Positions 46,620-59,213 of a stretch of DNA of 64,000 nucleotides are shown piece after piece. Position 1 is the first letter of the stretch; each line of letters opens with the position of its first letter. Both the position numbers and the translations under genes were made by a program. The notes under the pieces are model-generated. The model was not told the origin of the DNA and did not search any database. It saw nothing but the letters and a program-made list of their open reading frames with translations. Source of the DNA: Larix kaempferi (Eukaryota > Streptophyta > Pinopsida > Pinales > Pinaceae); NCBI GenBank assembly GCA_027924585.1, contig BSBM01000592.1, positions 6,616,001 to 6,680,000 on the forward strand, written 5' to 3'.

Positions 46620-46901
46620 TTGGGACTTAGCATCCGGACTCAATAGTGAAGTCGAACGGTTTGCTAACTACGATCCCAGAATTCAATCTTGCAGATCTTA
46701 GTGAATGATGGATACCCCCTCTACTTCTTGTTGATGAACCGGGTACCAAATTTAGGCTAGCCCCAGCCCCAGCCCTTACCTCTAGTTTGTAATCCAACAA
46801 ACTCGGTTTACAGAGCTCAACTAGTCATCCGAATATTTCCCCGATTATATAAAAAAAAAAAAAAAAAACAAAACAATAAAAAACAAAGCAAAACAAAAAA
46901 A
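46620..46901 (+). mobile_element. Retroposon with poly(A) tail and 12-bp target-site duplication
   Basis: Flanked by CCTTGACAAATT (46608-46619) and CCTTGACACATT (46902-46913). It ends in a long A-rich tail (46851-46901). The body of about 230 bp is less AT-rich than its surroundings and includes TTAGGCTAGCCCCAGCC. No clear tRNA boxes, so it could be a SINE of other origin, a LINE 3' end or a processed transcript fragment. Confidence 0.72.
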
Positions 46902-46939
46902 CCTTGACACATTCCCAAAAATCTCACTCAAAAATCTTT

Positions 46940-47760
46940 ACCACACTCAAAGAATGTTCACAACAATCACCATGACTAGACCACCTCCCAAACCGTTAGC
47001 TTCTCTAGGAAGGAAAAGAGGTTGGCCGAGTATCCAAGATCACGTGGGCACCATTTAATGGAGCCATCAAAACACGTGGCATTTTCTCTACACAATGTCT
47101 CCCTCACCAGCCATAAATACTTTATAAGATCCATGGAACCCAATGTAAAGTTTTGTCCCCGTCCAAACTTGTGTGGGTAAGGTCGTGAGTACGAATCCCC
47201 GCGCTTCTATTGTGATGAATAAAGGCAAGGCCGCTCCAAGCTCGCGTTTAGATTTGAGTATCAATCTAAGGGCCGAGAGGAGACCTAAAAGGAGGACGAA
47301 GATATTTTCAGCGAGCACGTGACACGTAAACCTTCAAAAAGCAAAGATGACGTGGCCACGAATTATAAATTAATTTTTATTTAATAATCGGGAATCTCTT
47401 TCTGTGGTCCAGAAATGACTTTTCTATCCACCGAAATTATTATATTTTTTGGTTTATCTCATGTCATATCAGTCCACCGGCGCGGCAGGTCGAGATAGAC
47501 GGCCTAACAGCCGGGCGAGGGGCTCGCGCCGGTAACAGATCGGACTGAGCGGTTGTCAGCGCAATGTGAAGAGGGGTGCCTTGATAGGCGGGGTGGCTGG
47601 GGGCGGCCGGCCCAGGTTCGAACTCCCAAACCCATCCTTGCAGCGCCTTCCTATACACTTTGGCGCGCCAGTTGATTTATCTGCATGAAAAATGTTAAGA
47701 TATTTAGGCCGTCCGGAGAGGTGGGCCCGCCGTCTAGATCACCATTTCCTTATGGTTGTA
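46940..47760. repeat. Module P, copy 3 (diverged)
   Basis: Shares the order of copy 1 from CAATCACCATGAC through the G-box (47316-47321), the GGTTTATCTCATGTCA stretch and GATATTTAGGCCG, with many substitutions. It carries extra CACGTG motifs at 47041 and 47073 and a 119-bp insertion at 47573-47691. Confidence 0.8.
47573..47691. mobile_element. Small SINE-like insertion in module P copy 3
   Basis: Absent from copies 1 and 2 of module P. Flanked by ATGTGAAGA (47564-47572) and ATGTTAAGA (47692-47700), a target-site duplication with one difference. GC-rich, with GGTTCGAACTC near 47614 matching an RNA polymerase III B box. The A box and orientation are unclear, so assignment as a SINE is tentative. 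Confidence 0.55.
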
Positions 47761-49599
47761 ATCCACATTTTATAAATTTACAACAAAGATTTTAAAACAA
47801 AGAGATTTTAAAATATAGTATAGATTAAGGAAATATTGGAAGAGGCATCTAGAAGGAGTGGAAGTTTAACTTCTTACTAAATATTAATGGGTTATTTTAG
47901 GTGGTATGGTTTTCTTTGAATACGGATGATGAATCAACACGCATTTATCCTCGTTTCTTCTTTGACAACTAAATTATGATCGGTTTTGTCATCTTCATGA
48001 TATATATGTGTGTGTCTTAAATTTGCCATTTTGAATGTTCACATTTATTTTTTTTAAATTATTTTAAACTTAGTTTAATGATTTTTCCTTTCATAAAAAC
48101 GATTTTATTTTCTATGTAATGTTTGTTCATTGGTTAGCCATAAATCCGAGAACTAGATTTGATCCGTTTGAATAAAGCTCATAAAGCTCAGGATTAAGAC
48201 CTTAGTTGAGCTTAGGACTAAGACCTTACTTGTGTTGATTGGGAACAAGATTTTACATAACCTTATGACTAGGACCTACTTGAGCTCACAACCATGAATT
48301 TCTTAGGGGGTTTGGATTTTTTTTACTAATATAATGTACCAAATTGTGACATAAATAAGCTGATTTTCAATCTACATTTTGACATAATACTTCAATATAT
48401 TTAAAAAAAAAAAACTATCAATCAACATTTCCAATTGATTTTTTATCTACATTTTGACATAATACTTTAACTTGTTTATATTGTTGCGTAGAGGGGTTCC
48501 CTTGTTCCACAAACAAGGGGGTCTCATACACCAAATTGGTGTCTAGCTTGATTGTGACCTTAAGAAAAAGATAAAAAAAATTCAACCTTAAAACGAATAT
48601 TTCAACCAACATTTCCACTATTGTTTCAACTATATGGATCTTTGCTTGTGTTTGCAAATATTTTTTACCTTTTGGTGTAAAAGCAATCAATAATACTAAA
48701 CTATTTAAAAGAAAATGAATTCTAAAGTTCAAAGATTCCCTTTTTGTTGTGAACCACACGAGAGTGCCTCCAAATGTGGGCAGCACTTTGTTTTGGAGTT
48801 GCATTAGGACCACATTTTGTAAAGTGGAGGTTACAATGGACAATCTTATTTTGAACATAGAGGTTTTCACAATGTAAAGTCATTATGTCAATTTTTTTTG
48901 GAATGTCATTGTGTTGGAGTTTAGGAAATGCCCAATGTTTTGAGTGGACACTCCACCCATCATCAAGAGATCATAATGAAGTTGAAAAAGATATAGACAG
49001 AGACTAGTTAGTTGGATAGATATATAGGTTAAGATGGAACAACTGTTAAGACTATGATATAAGATATGTGCCGTTGAATAAAGAAATCCAAAATGGAAGT
49101 AAAAAAATATAAAATAGTAATTGCATTGAAAGTAGTGAGGTGCTTTCAACCCAGTATCGGGGAGATGTTGTAACGTAACGTAACGTTACCAAAAATAAAA
49201 AGTAATTAAAATTGTTTATCAACTCATATATAAAAAATTAAAAACAAATAAAAAGTAATTAAAAAATCAATGTCGGATGTATAATTTTTTTTAACTTGAA
49301 GTGTAATTTTTTATGGATGTGTAAAAAATTTAAAATTAAAGAAAGAAAAATTACACCTCAAGAAATTGGATGCCTCTCAGTGTTTGAAGGATCCAGATTT
49401 AAAATGGATCTATGTTGGTTAAAATAAGTTAAAGTTTCAAACGCAGAAGTAATAATAAATAGTAATACTTATTAATTAAAAATAAAAGTGATTGTATATA
49501 AACTAACCAAAAAGGGTTTCATCACTTTAGCTCATATTAAAAAACTTAACTGGCTCCACTTCTCAGATTCTTATTGGATGATTGCCTCTGATCTTGGTT
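47761..49599. other. Gene-free AT-rich stretch
   Basis: No supported gene. Minus-strand ORFs at 48418-48870 and 48883-49149 are not recognised. A small inverted repeat (CTTGAAGTGTAATTTTTT near 49298 with its near-complement at 49350-49367) and the palindromic GTAACGTAACGTAACGTTAC (49172-49191) are present. Confidence 0.4.
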
Positions 49600-50900
49600 T
49601 GGGAAGCAGATGGGCCGTGAATATAATAATTATATATCTTCTCTTGAATTCTACAGGACTAAGACTGAACTCTGGTGAAGATTCCCTTATTTGGTACCCG
49701 AATGCTGCTACTGGTCACATCTCGACTAAGACTGCATATACTATGATAGCACATGATCATTTTGTTACTGGTCCTAGATGGTGGTTCCATAAATTGCAGC
49801 GTTGGCATATGCCATTGAAAATAAAATAAAAAGTTATGGTTTTCGTTTGAAAATAGTCTGAAGACGTGGGATAACCTTACTCATAGAGGATGGATAAAAC
49901 CTAATAGGTGTGCACTATGTGAGATGGATGTGGAATTTGTTGAACATATTTTTGTTTCTTGTCAGTTTTCTCGACAATTATGGTTGTCATTCTGCTCTTC
50001 TCTCAATATCACACAGCCTTGGGGCTCTCTCCCTTTTGAACATAACTACTATCACTAGTGCAAGAGTGTTTCTGAACATAATACCTTACCTGCCTTCATT
50101 TCCTGGGGTATATGGAAGGCCAGAAACGCCCTCATATTTGAAGATAAAAAACTAATTTAGGATGAAATAGGCAGGGGGATTTTATGCCTTTATAAAGAAT
50201 ATTATGCTAATAAGGCTATCTGCTTAAAAGCCCATCAGTTGGTGAATATCTCTTTGTTACATGTTGCAACAAGTTTCTTTGATGGTGTTGCCTAGGGAGG
50301 TATTTGTGCAACCGAACTGATTCTTAAACTGAACACATAACACTTTTTAACTTTAAATTGAATTGTGGACTTGGCACAAATACAAAAGCTAAGTTGTTGG
50401 CATTGCGGTGCTTATGCAAGGTGGCTTCTATTTTTGGGATTGACTCCTTAAAAATCTATGGTGACTCGATGGCTATCGTTAAATGGCCAAAGGAACAATT
50501 AAAATACGGGTGATTGCTCTCCACAATTGGTGTTGTCGAACAAAAGCACTCATATCATCTTTTGCCTTTGCTGATATTTCACATATATATAGGGAACATA
50601 ATTTGGAAGTTGATCAATTATCCAAAGCAGCTCTTACAAGGGATGAAGACATTTTATGGTGGGAAGAATCTGAAGATTCTACTATGATCAACAATGGTTC
50701 TCTCAACATCTTTTTGATGTAGGTGGTTGTTTCCATCCTTATATGATTTTGTCCATTTGGGGCCTCCTGTTTTTTTCTGGACTGTTTTTTGATATTTGTA
50801 TATCGTCTTCTCGAGAAGACTATCAGGATATAATTTTTGTTGTGGTAAATTTTTATGTTATATGTTAATGTTGGATTCATCTACTTCATGGATGACCAGT
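49600..50900 (+). pseudogene. LINE ORF2 3' fragment: zf-RVT and RNase H
   Basis: A 5'-truncated LINE remnant of a different lineage from 20313-26728. It encodes D-S-L-I-W-Y-P-N-A-A-T-G near 49680, the zf-RVT pattern (R-C-A-L-C-E-M near 49909, E-H-I-F-V-S-C) and W-G-I-W-K-A-R-N-A-L-I-F-E near 50110. An RNase H (RVT_3-like) domain then has F-F-D-G-V-A near 50278, K-I-Y-G-D-S-M-A-I-V at 50453 and V-D-Q-L-S-K-A-A near 50618. Several stops and frame changes occur. The rest to about 50900 looks like 3' UTR; no clean poly(A) tail was found. Confidence 0.78.
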
Positions 50901-51231
50901 CCAGACAATGTACTTTTTTATTCATATAATGAATAACAAAAGTGTTGGTTTTTCTCTTGCTGAAAAAATTAACCAAAATGGGGAAGATAAGGTTTGGGTT
51001 AATTAAGGAAAAGGTGGAGAAGTTTCTAGCTAGAAGATAAGGTTTATATATATATATATATATTCTTTTTTTTCTTTTTTTCTTTTGTAAGGATGGTTTT
51101 ATTTTTTTATAAAGTTTTTTTTGTTCAATAACTATATAGTTCAGGATCAAGGTTTTACATGAGATTAGTATTATGGCTTTATCTAAGCTCGTGGCTAGAA
51201 ACTTTTCTTTGAGTTTTTTTTACCATATTGT

Positions 51232-51804
51232 TGTTAGAGTTGATAAATATGCATTAGCATACATCAAGAATCTAATTAGTCTAATCTACTATCAATACAA
51301 GCACCATATAAATCAATAAAAATAAAATACAAGATACAAGAAAGAGAGAAGAGATGACATATTTTACGTGGTAAAAACCTAAGATATGGAAACATCCACA
51401 TAAGGTTGTTCTTCTTATTCTTCAAGAAAATTTAACTCTTACAATCTTTGATAGCCCCACATAAGCATCACATCACATTCCATCTTGACTTCATGTCACA
51501 ATGACTTTCCAATGTTGTGTCCCAAATGGGTCTCCTTCACCTCTATTATATATGATAGAGGGATGGATGATCATATCCCATAATACTTGAGGGATAAATA
51601 TTTTTCCACCTCTCTTATATAAATAATGGTAATAGAAGAATTTTACTATGTGATGCATGAAATAACTCATTTTTCATAAGATAGTGATTTATAAGGAATA
51701 TTATGTCGTCTTCTCTAGGTGGGACTCACTGTGTTTATAAAATGCCTTAGTTAGCCTTGTACAACAATATTCGAGACTACTAGACATCATTACACATTCT
51801 AACA
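51232..51804 (+). mobile_element. Candidate 5' LTR of the copia element
   Basis: Begins TGTTAGA (51232-51238) and ends with its exact inverse TCTAACA (51798-51804), giving TG...CA ends. It contains ACGTGGTAAAAACC and a TATA-like TTATATAAA near 51618. The final 213 bp recur at about 59288-59502 directly after the copia pol. No canonical tRNA-Met primer-binding site follows, so the leader may be rearranged. Confidence 0.6.
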
Positions 51805-52158
51805 ATCGCGACATGGATAAATTAATTTTCAACCTACCAAGGAAAATTTTAAGGATCCATAATTTTCTTAATATGTGGAAAACTTGGCGAATCTTACTAA
51901 TTCTTAAATTTGCCACCATAAAATGTTTGACGATTTTTTTTTTAAATATTCAAATTTCTAAGGAGTTCATGTAGTTTTTGGACAATCTTGGCAATTTTTA
52001 GAGGAAAATTTTTTATCCCATGGAATTTGAGCAAATCATCTTTGAAAAAAAAGCAAATTGGCGAATATTTTTTTGGAAAAAAGGGTCGAACAATAGGCCA
52101 TGGACTAAATTTTGCCCCTAAATTTTTCCTTGCAACCTACATTTTGGCATGATATTGA

Positions 52159-52160
52159 TA

Positions 52161-52194
<34 letters not shown>
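52159..52194. repeat. (TTA)n microsatellite
   Basis: About twelve TTA/TAT triplets; the counterpart in copia unit 2 (59865-59886) is shorter. Confidence 0.9.
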
Positions 52195-52513
52195 AAACAA
52201 ATATTTCAACCAACCTTCCATTATTGTTTCAACTATTCTTTTGAGTAAAATCAATTCCAACCTTGATTTCAACATCTATATCAACCTACATTCATTTTGA
52301 CCTATATACCAACCACATTTTGACTTGAGTATCGACCTTTATTGCGACCATAAAAAAAGATTGACATGTATAGTGGCCATAATTTCGAGTTTCAAGCAAA
52401 ATGTCATGTGAAAATTAAGACAAAATGTAAGTCAAAAATAGATTTTGATGTACTTTTTTTGTAAGTTATTTATGTTGGGATATTTAGGCACTTAGGATTT
52501 AGTTAAGTTCAAC

Positions 52514-52751
52514 CTTTTTTTTTGTTTGCTACAATGCCCTTTGACTTGCTGGGCTAGCCTTTGGTCTGAGAAACCACAACCTAGGGGCATCTAAGCTGTC
52601 AAATTCAACTGGGGATCGCACTCAGCCTGGGCCGCACCAACCCATAGCATGGTTGGATTTAGATGTCGCCTCCCAGGAGCAGCGGGTTTTGATCTCGGGC
52701 CGCCTTGCAGAATGAAACCCGTCTTGACCATTTTCTCTACCGGAACTTGAC
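52514..52751 (-). mobile_element. tRNA-derived SINE with 15-bp target-site duplication
   Basis: Flanked by perfect TTAGTTAAGTTCAAC at 52499-52513 and 52752-52766. The paralogous site in copia unit 2 (about 60140) is empty. On the minus strand it has an A-box-like TGGTCAAGACGG, a B-box-like GAGATCAAAACCC, a GC-rich body and an A-rich 3' tail (52515-52523 on plus as a T-run). 238 bp. Confidence 0.85.
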
Positions 52752-52766
52752 TTAGTTAAGTTCAAC

Positions 52767-54368
52767 TTGGTATAATGCTTATTTAGATAAAGTGTGTTCC
52801 TTTAGTGTGTGTTTGTATCTAACTAATTCAACAATAATAACTATGTTAAAAATAACGAGAAAGTGATCCAACAATTCAAGATTTCCTACATACCAACAAC
52901 ACTTGATTTGCGTCTTAACATCTAATTGGTCCATGATATCTATATAAATAGCATGGAGGGTCATTTATTGATGATCAATTGTAAGAGATTCTTATATAAA
53001 CTATTTTATCTTTCATTAATATGTTTTTGGTGGGTGCATTGGTTGGGGTCGTGGATTGTTTCCCTCTTCAAGGGATTTAACCATGTATATGTTGGTGTAC
53101 TATTTTTTTATATCTTTGTTAGAGTAGTTGTATTAAGGTGTTCAACCTATGTGGATATACCTTGTTTATCGAACATAGTATCTAATCTCCTACAAATACC
53201 TGCTCTTGTTGTCGGTTGAGACCTTGAATATGTGTTTGCATGCAACAAAGAAATTCTAGATTTTGTTGTTTCTTAGAATTTTATGGCTTGAGTTAACTAC
53301 TCTAGTACATTTGGAGCGTCATTTCTACTTGGAAACCCTTTTTCCCTGGGTCCAATCATTTATATCATATTCAGAGGTATACAAATGTATTTGAAGTTTT
53401 TTTTTAATCTTTGTCATATTGTTTTAATATATCATTCAATTTGTGTTGTTTATATTTCTAGTTTGTTCCCTTTCTAATTTGTGTATGCTCATTGCCCTAT
53501 GCCTTTGTGTGATATCAACTAATAAAAAACAAAGAGGGAAATGTTTTTTAATTTGCACATACTCATTGCCTTGCGCCTCGAATGATCTTAGTAATCGTAA
53601 ATAAAGAAGAAAAGTTGTATTTTCCAGGTAGACTAACCAAAATCTAAAACTATCCACATAAAGCTCTCAAATTATTTTGGAATTGTTTTCATGATTTTGT
53701 TTGTAGTGGTGTGTGAAGTTGTTTGCACGCAAAAACATGGGTTTCTGAGGTAAGCACACACTTCAAGGAGGACAAAATAGGAAAAAAAGAAAAAGAAAGG
53801 GCCTCCTTTCGCTTTTATACCATTTGTTATATATTTTGTAATAGTTCACATGATTGTAAGTTATATTATTAAAATATAAGTATGACTTCAAGTCTTTTTG
53901 TTTGTAAGCTCCTTTTTTGAAAAAGTGCATGCAATTTTAGTTATAAAATAACTTTATTGTAAAATGTATCTCACTTAAATTATAAAAGTGAATCACTCAT
54001 AATTATTGTTCATTTTAAAGTTACTTTTTGCATGTAACATTTTAAGTTATAACTTAACTTATTGTAAAAGTGATTCTCACTAATTTTATAAAAGTGAGAC
54101 TTGCTTACGTTGCAAAAGCAACTTGTTAACTTATTTGTAAAATTCAACTTATAGCGGAAGTTAGAGGAGGAGGAATTTTTTTTTTATCTTACAATCCAAC
54201 AATTTCAACCCGACCCCATCACCACATGGGCAACATCCACTTGATACATGGCACCTTTGTTATTTTTTATGCATCTCTTCACGCATGCATAACTTTATCA
54301 GCCATAATATGTTTTCAAGTTCATAGTCAGTTTGTGATTTTGAAGTCATCATACCTACATCTTGCAAT
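52767..54368. other. Copia leader DNA, no supported gene
   Basis: Conserved between units 1 and 2 (counterpart about 60145-61863) but with no shared intact ORF. A 64-codon frame in unit 2 (60614-60808) is hydrophobic but interrupted in unit 1. ATCTTACAATCCAACA near 54196 resembles an LTR end by composition, so more than one LTR boundary is possible. Confidence 0.4.
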
Positions 54369-54755
54369 ATGACAAGTCCAAGTGAAATCTTACTAACTAG
54401 TCTAACTACTCCTCATGGAAATATCGTATAGAGGATTTACTACAAAGTAAGGGACTTTTATACCAAGTTACCTTGGGAGTAGAAGTTGCCCCCCTTGATG
54501 CATTAAATATAGCCAATTCAGAGAATAAAAATGAACTAACATGTGGTTTCATAGGGATCTTAAAATCTAATGTGGCAAGTCCAAGTGAAATCTTACTTAT
54601 AACTAATTCTCATGGAAATCCAATATAAAGGATTTACTACAAAGTAAGCGACTTTACTAGGTTACCTTGGGAACATAAGTTGTCTCCCTTAATAAATTAA
54701 AGATAGCCAATTGGGACGGTGAAAATGAATCAACATGTGGATTGATAGGGATGTC
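54369..54755 (+). repeat. Internal tandem duplication in copia gag
   Basis: Two related units of about 200 bp: GACAAGTCCAAGTGAAATCT at 54371 and GGCAAGTCCAAGTGAAATCT near 54577, each continuing through GGATTTACTACAAAGTAAG and GTTACCTTGGGA. The same pair is present in unit 2 (61866 and about 62066), so the event predates the tandem arrangement. Confidence 0.8.
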
Positions 54756-57700
54756 AATATCTAGTAATCTAAAATTTCACCTTCAAGGAATTGAGACTCC
54801 AAATGTAGCTTGAAAAAAGCTAAAAATCGTGTTTGGTAAACATAATGAGATTTGAGCCCACTTACTTAAAAACTACTTAAATGATTTAAATCCTGGTGAT
54901 TTCTCTTGCATTAAGAATTTTCTATATAAGTTTAAAACACTTAAACCTTTACTTGTAGAATATAAGATAAATAAGGAAGTTAACAAACTTATATATGTTA
55001 TTATTGTTAAGCTTGGCATTGTCAAGGGGCTACTTACAAAATTCCCTCCTTTGAAGCATTTCAAGATTCTTGATTAGAGAGCAAGGTAAGCTTTTCCACC
55101 TTGGATAGATCAACACTAAGGTACATCTAACAAAATCTCAGTAGTATAATAGAAGAAAGGTCACAAGCATTCAATGATGCAACATCCTTGCAACAACAAA
55201 CAAAACAAGGGTTCCAAAGCCTTTTAACCATCTCCTATTCCCAATGGTGATAAAGGTACTAAATTGGAAGGGAAGAAGGCGAATAAATATTGTCTTTTGT
55301 AGGTGAGATGGACATATGGAGTCTAAATGTTTCAATAAGATGGAATCCTTAAAAGAAATAATAAATAAGAAAAACATCAATCTTTATCATTCTTCTTCTA
55401 ACACTTTGTCTCATGGACATGCATTTTCTACTTCTAGTTTTTCTTTCAATGTAACATCTACTTCTTTTTCTAATGAGTGGCTCATTGATTCCATAACATC
55501 CTATCATATGGTTAAGGATAATGACATATTTTGTTCTATTAATTAATTTAACACCAAACAAATATTTGTTGGTGATGATAGTTCTTTAAGTGTTGTGGGG
55601 TCGGGAACAATTTAGCTTATGTGAGGGATCGCTTTCCCTGATTTAAAGTTTTTTATTCAATCATGATTTGCATGAAAATTATTCATTGTAGAAAATAAAA
55701 TAAATGCATAGTATTGGTTTGATATAATTATTAACAGAAGCATGCATATTAACATAATATTACATCAAGAATTCATTCTATTACATATAATAAGTTAATG
55801 TTCCATGATACATATTAAGTTAAATAAGATTTCCTTTTCTCAATAATAATTTAAATAACAATGCAGGTACCAAGGGATTCTCTGATATAGGTTCATATTG
55901 GACCTCAAAAAGATCACCACATGAGATCCTAGCTTGTCTAATTGGATAAGCAATACTTATATTGGGTCACCACCCAAATACAACCCTCGCCAACCTTCAA
56001 TATTATCACCGACACATCTCAAAATATTCCTTTTCCTTGCCCAAGTAACTAGCCAATTTTAAAATTAATAGTAGTTGAAGTGTTCCATAATCAAAAGTAA
56101 CAATCCTTTATGTTTTTTCATCATAAGTCTTCATTATTACAGAATTACAAATGAACTAATTACTTTTAACTTTTTACATATTATTCCTTTTTTTCCAAAA
56201 ACTCTTATTTTATTTATTACATAGGGAAATAGTACATGGCAACTAGATGATGGCCATTTTAATGATGTATTACTTGTTTCGATTCTTTCATACAATTATC
56301 AAATCACTCATTCATGTGAAGATACAATAGTGTATTTTTCACCTCACCAACTTGTAATTAATCAAGGATTTAAATGAACCAATGCATGTCTTAGCAATTA
56401 TAATTGTTGGTGATATTAATGAGTTTTATAAATTTGACAACTTTGGGTCATCATCTCTTACATTAATTTGTATTGCTCATAACGATGACATGAGCAAACT
56501 TTGGCATAATTAGTTTGGTCATCTAAACTATCACATATTCCAACATCTATGTCAACAAAATATGGTGATTGATCTTCTTCTTGTTTCTTCCATAGATGGT
56601 GCTTCTTTTGGTTGTGTTTTTGGTAAACAAAGTTGAGATAGTTATGACAATTCTTCCTCTTGGCCTGAGCCCCCTTGCAACTTGTTCATAGTGATTTGTG
56701 TGGTCTTCTTCCTTCTACTTCTTTCTTTGGGTTCAAATACTTCTTAACTTTCATTGATGACTTATCAAGATACAATTGAGTTTATTTCTTAAAAGTTATG
56801 AGTTAATTTTTTTTATATATTTTTGGCCCACGAGGCCCGTGTGGAGAAACAATCTAAACATCACCTTTAGAAGTTAAGAACATATAATGGGGGTGAATAA
56901 GTTAATAACAAAATTACAACTTACTTCACTACAGATGGCATTCATATGCAACATACTATTATGTACACACCACGACAAAATGGAGTTTGCTAAGAGAAAT
57001 AATTTTACATAAAAATAAATGGAAAATTATATGATCTAATCTAAAGAATTAATTCCTCATTTTTGGGTGGAAGTCGTTAATTATGAAAGTTGCATAGTAA
57101 ATCATAGACCCACGAAGGCTTTAAAATTTATAACATTGGAAGAAGCATGGAGTAACATTAAACTAGATGTAACCCACTTTCATGTGTTTGGTAGTGAAGC
57201 ATGGACACACATTCTTGATGAGAAAATGAAAGCAGTATAGCTTAAGAGTGAAATTTTTAAGTGCATTTTTGTTGGATACTCTGAATATGTAAAAGGTTGT
57301 AGCATTCTTCAACCTCATTCAAAAAAATATATTACGAGGGGAGATGTCAAGTTTGATGAATATCTCTTAGCCTAATTCAGTGTTTGCAACATATTCAACT
57401 TGTGAGCCATATTTGGTGAATGTGCCATCTTCTCTTCTCAATTTTTTGGTCAATGCTCCTATTTTAGTTTCTTCTCTTGTCCAATGACAATGAGGATGAA
57501 AGTATACCTATATATACTCACCCTCCTCCAATTGAGTCCATTGAACATGAACCTTCATAAGCACCACAACTTCTTAGATGGGTTCATACAACATGAGAAG
57601 TAGTTGTTGATATTACGATTGATCCTTCATATAGGTGTCATATACATTCACGGTTCCAATGAGCCTCCTCTCTTTTGGTTCACGCTTTTTTAAAGATTTT

Positions 57701-59213
57701 TTATCTAGAAATATTTATTGAAGCATTTGGTCATCTAGATTACGATACATCGGTGCATGGATTATTTTTTTTGTTAATGGCGAACTATACTTGGGATCTT
57801 GTACCTCTTCCAAAAGGATGGAAACTTGTTAGATGTATATAGGTGTGTAGAACTAAGTTTGCATTAGATGGAAGTGTTGAAAGACATATAGACCAATTAG
57901 TTGCCAACGGTTTTTCTTGGGAAGAAGGCATTGACTATACTAAAACCTTTTCCATTGTATCCAAAATGAATTCCATCTTCCTTGTTCTAGCTCTTGCAAT
58001 GTCATATCAATGGGAGCCATCATATGGATGTTAAATCGACATTTTTGCATGGGGACTTGCAAGAATAAGTTGACATGGAACAACCACTTGGCTATATTTA
58101 AAATTACTCCACTCTTATTTTCCCCTTAGAAATATGTCTAGGATTTAAGCAAGCTTGTCAGGCTTGGTATACTAAAATGGATAGTTTTTTCTTGAAATAA
58201 TATTCTCTAAATGTCATTTTGATCTCGACGTATATACCAAGAAAGTGAGTAGCTATCTCATAATACATGTTCTCTATGTCGATGACCTTATACCTATTGA
58301 TAGTGACCCTAAACTTTTAATCCATGTGAAATCTAATATTAACAATAAATTTGCAATGACAAACTTATGAGATTTGCATTATTTTATTGTCCTCAAAGTC
58401 TTGCAAACCAAGTAAGGAATTTCCCTTTCCTAGTCTAACTACGCATATGACCTTCTTTGTGGCTTTCATGTGGATTACTGTAAATTGACCCCATCTCCCT
58501 CTCACTTTGGATTCAAAATTGTTGTCAAATTTACCACACCCAAAGTAAATGCCTCTTTGTACCGTTAGTTGGTAACCTTTTGTATTTGGTTGATACCCAT
58601 CTTGATATTTCCTTTGTTGTCGGTCTTATTGCTCAGTATATGAAAACACCCATGAGAGCCATTGGGAAGCAACAAAGAGTATAATTTGATATATATCTAT
58701 GGTACAATTTAGTTTGAGTTACATATAGCTCAATGCAGACACCTTTGTTGGTTGGTTTCATTGATTTTGGATTGTGATGGTGACCCTTATGGAAGTTTAT
58801 TGTATGTTATGTTTTCAGTCTTGGTTATGGACTTGTCACTTGGACTTGTAAGAAATAATGTGCCTTGCTCTTTCTTCAATAAAATTAAAGTATTGAGCCA
58901 TAGATAATACAAGTTAAGAATCCCTTTGGATTCTACAAATCATTTAATATTTTGAATTTCAACAACAACATACAACCACACTTTGGTGAGATAATTAGAG
59001 TGTCATTCATCCTGATAAAGTTTCAGTTCAATATTAATGCAACAAATCCATGCACTTAATTAGAAAGCTTCTTCAGGATTGCATTTTCTAAGTGCTCTAT
59101 TGTTGTACAAATGATCAAGTTGTATACACTTTCACAAAGAATCTTATAGAAGTGAAGTTTCCAAGCGTCAATCTATGTTAGGAGTTTAGGAAGTTGTTAT
59201 TAACGGGTGATAG
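54369..59213 (+). pseudogene. Ty1/copia gag-pol, unit 1, heavily mutated
   Basis: Order of domains across three frames is gag, protease, integrase, RT, RNase H, the copia order. Gag starts M-T-S-P-S-E near 54369, with D-F-S-C-I-K-N-F-L and a broken zinc knuckle (D-G-H-M-E-S-K-C-F near 55300). Protease has W-L-I-D-S-I-T-S-Y-H-M where D-S-G-A-S is usual. Integrase traces include K-L-W-H and F-G-H-L-N-Y near 56500, T-F-I-D-D near 56750, Y-T-P-R-Q-N-G near 56970 and V-F-G-S-E near 57190. RT has V-A-N-G-F-S-W-E-E-G-I-D-Y near 57900, F-L-H-G-D-L-Q-E near 58045 and an intact Y-V-D-D at 58275-58286. RNase H traces (Y-V-F-S-L-G near 58810) and a D-Q-V-x-x-x-F-T-K-x-L terminus near 59130 follow. Dozens of stops and indels make it inactive. 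Confidence 0.85.

Noticed and set aside
49298-49367. Inverted repeat CTTGAAGTGTAATTTTTT as a MITE
   Set aside because: Short, A/T-dominated arms with a mismatch and no target-site duplication; likely chance in this composition.
52926-53219. 97-codon ORF in the copia leader
   Set aside because: Hydrophobic and T-rich, and stops or indels break it in unit 2.
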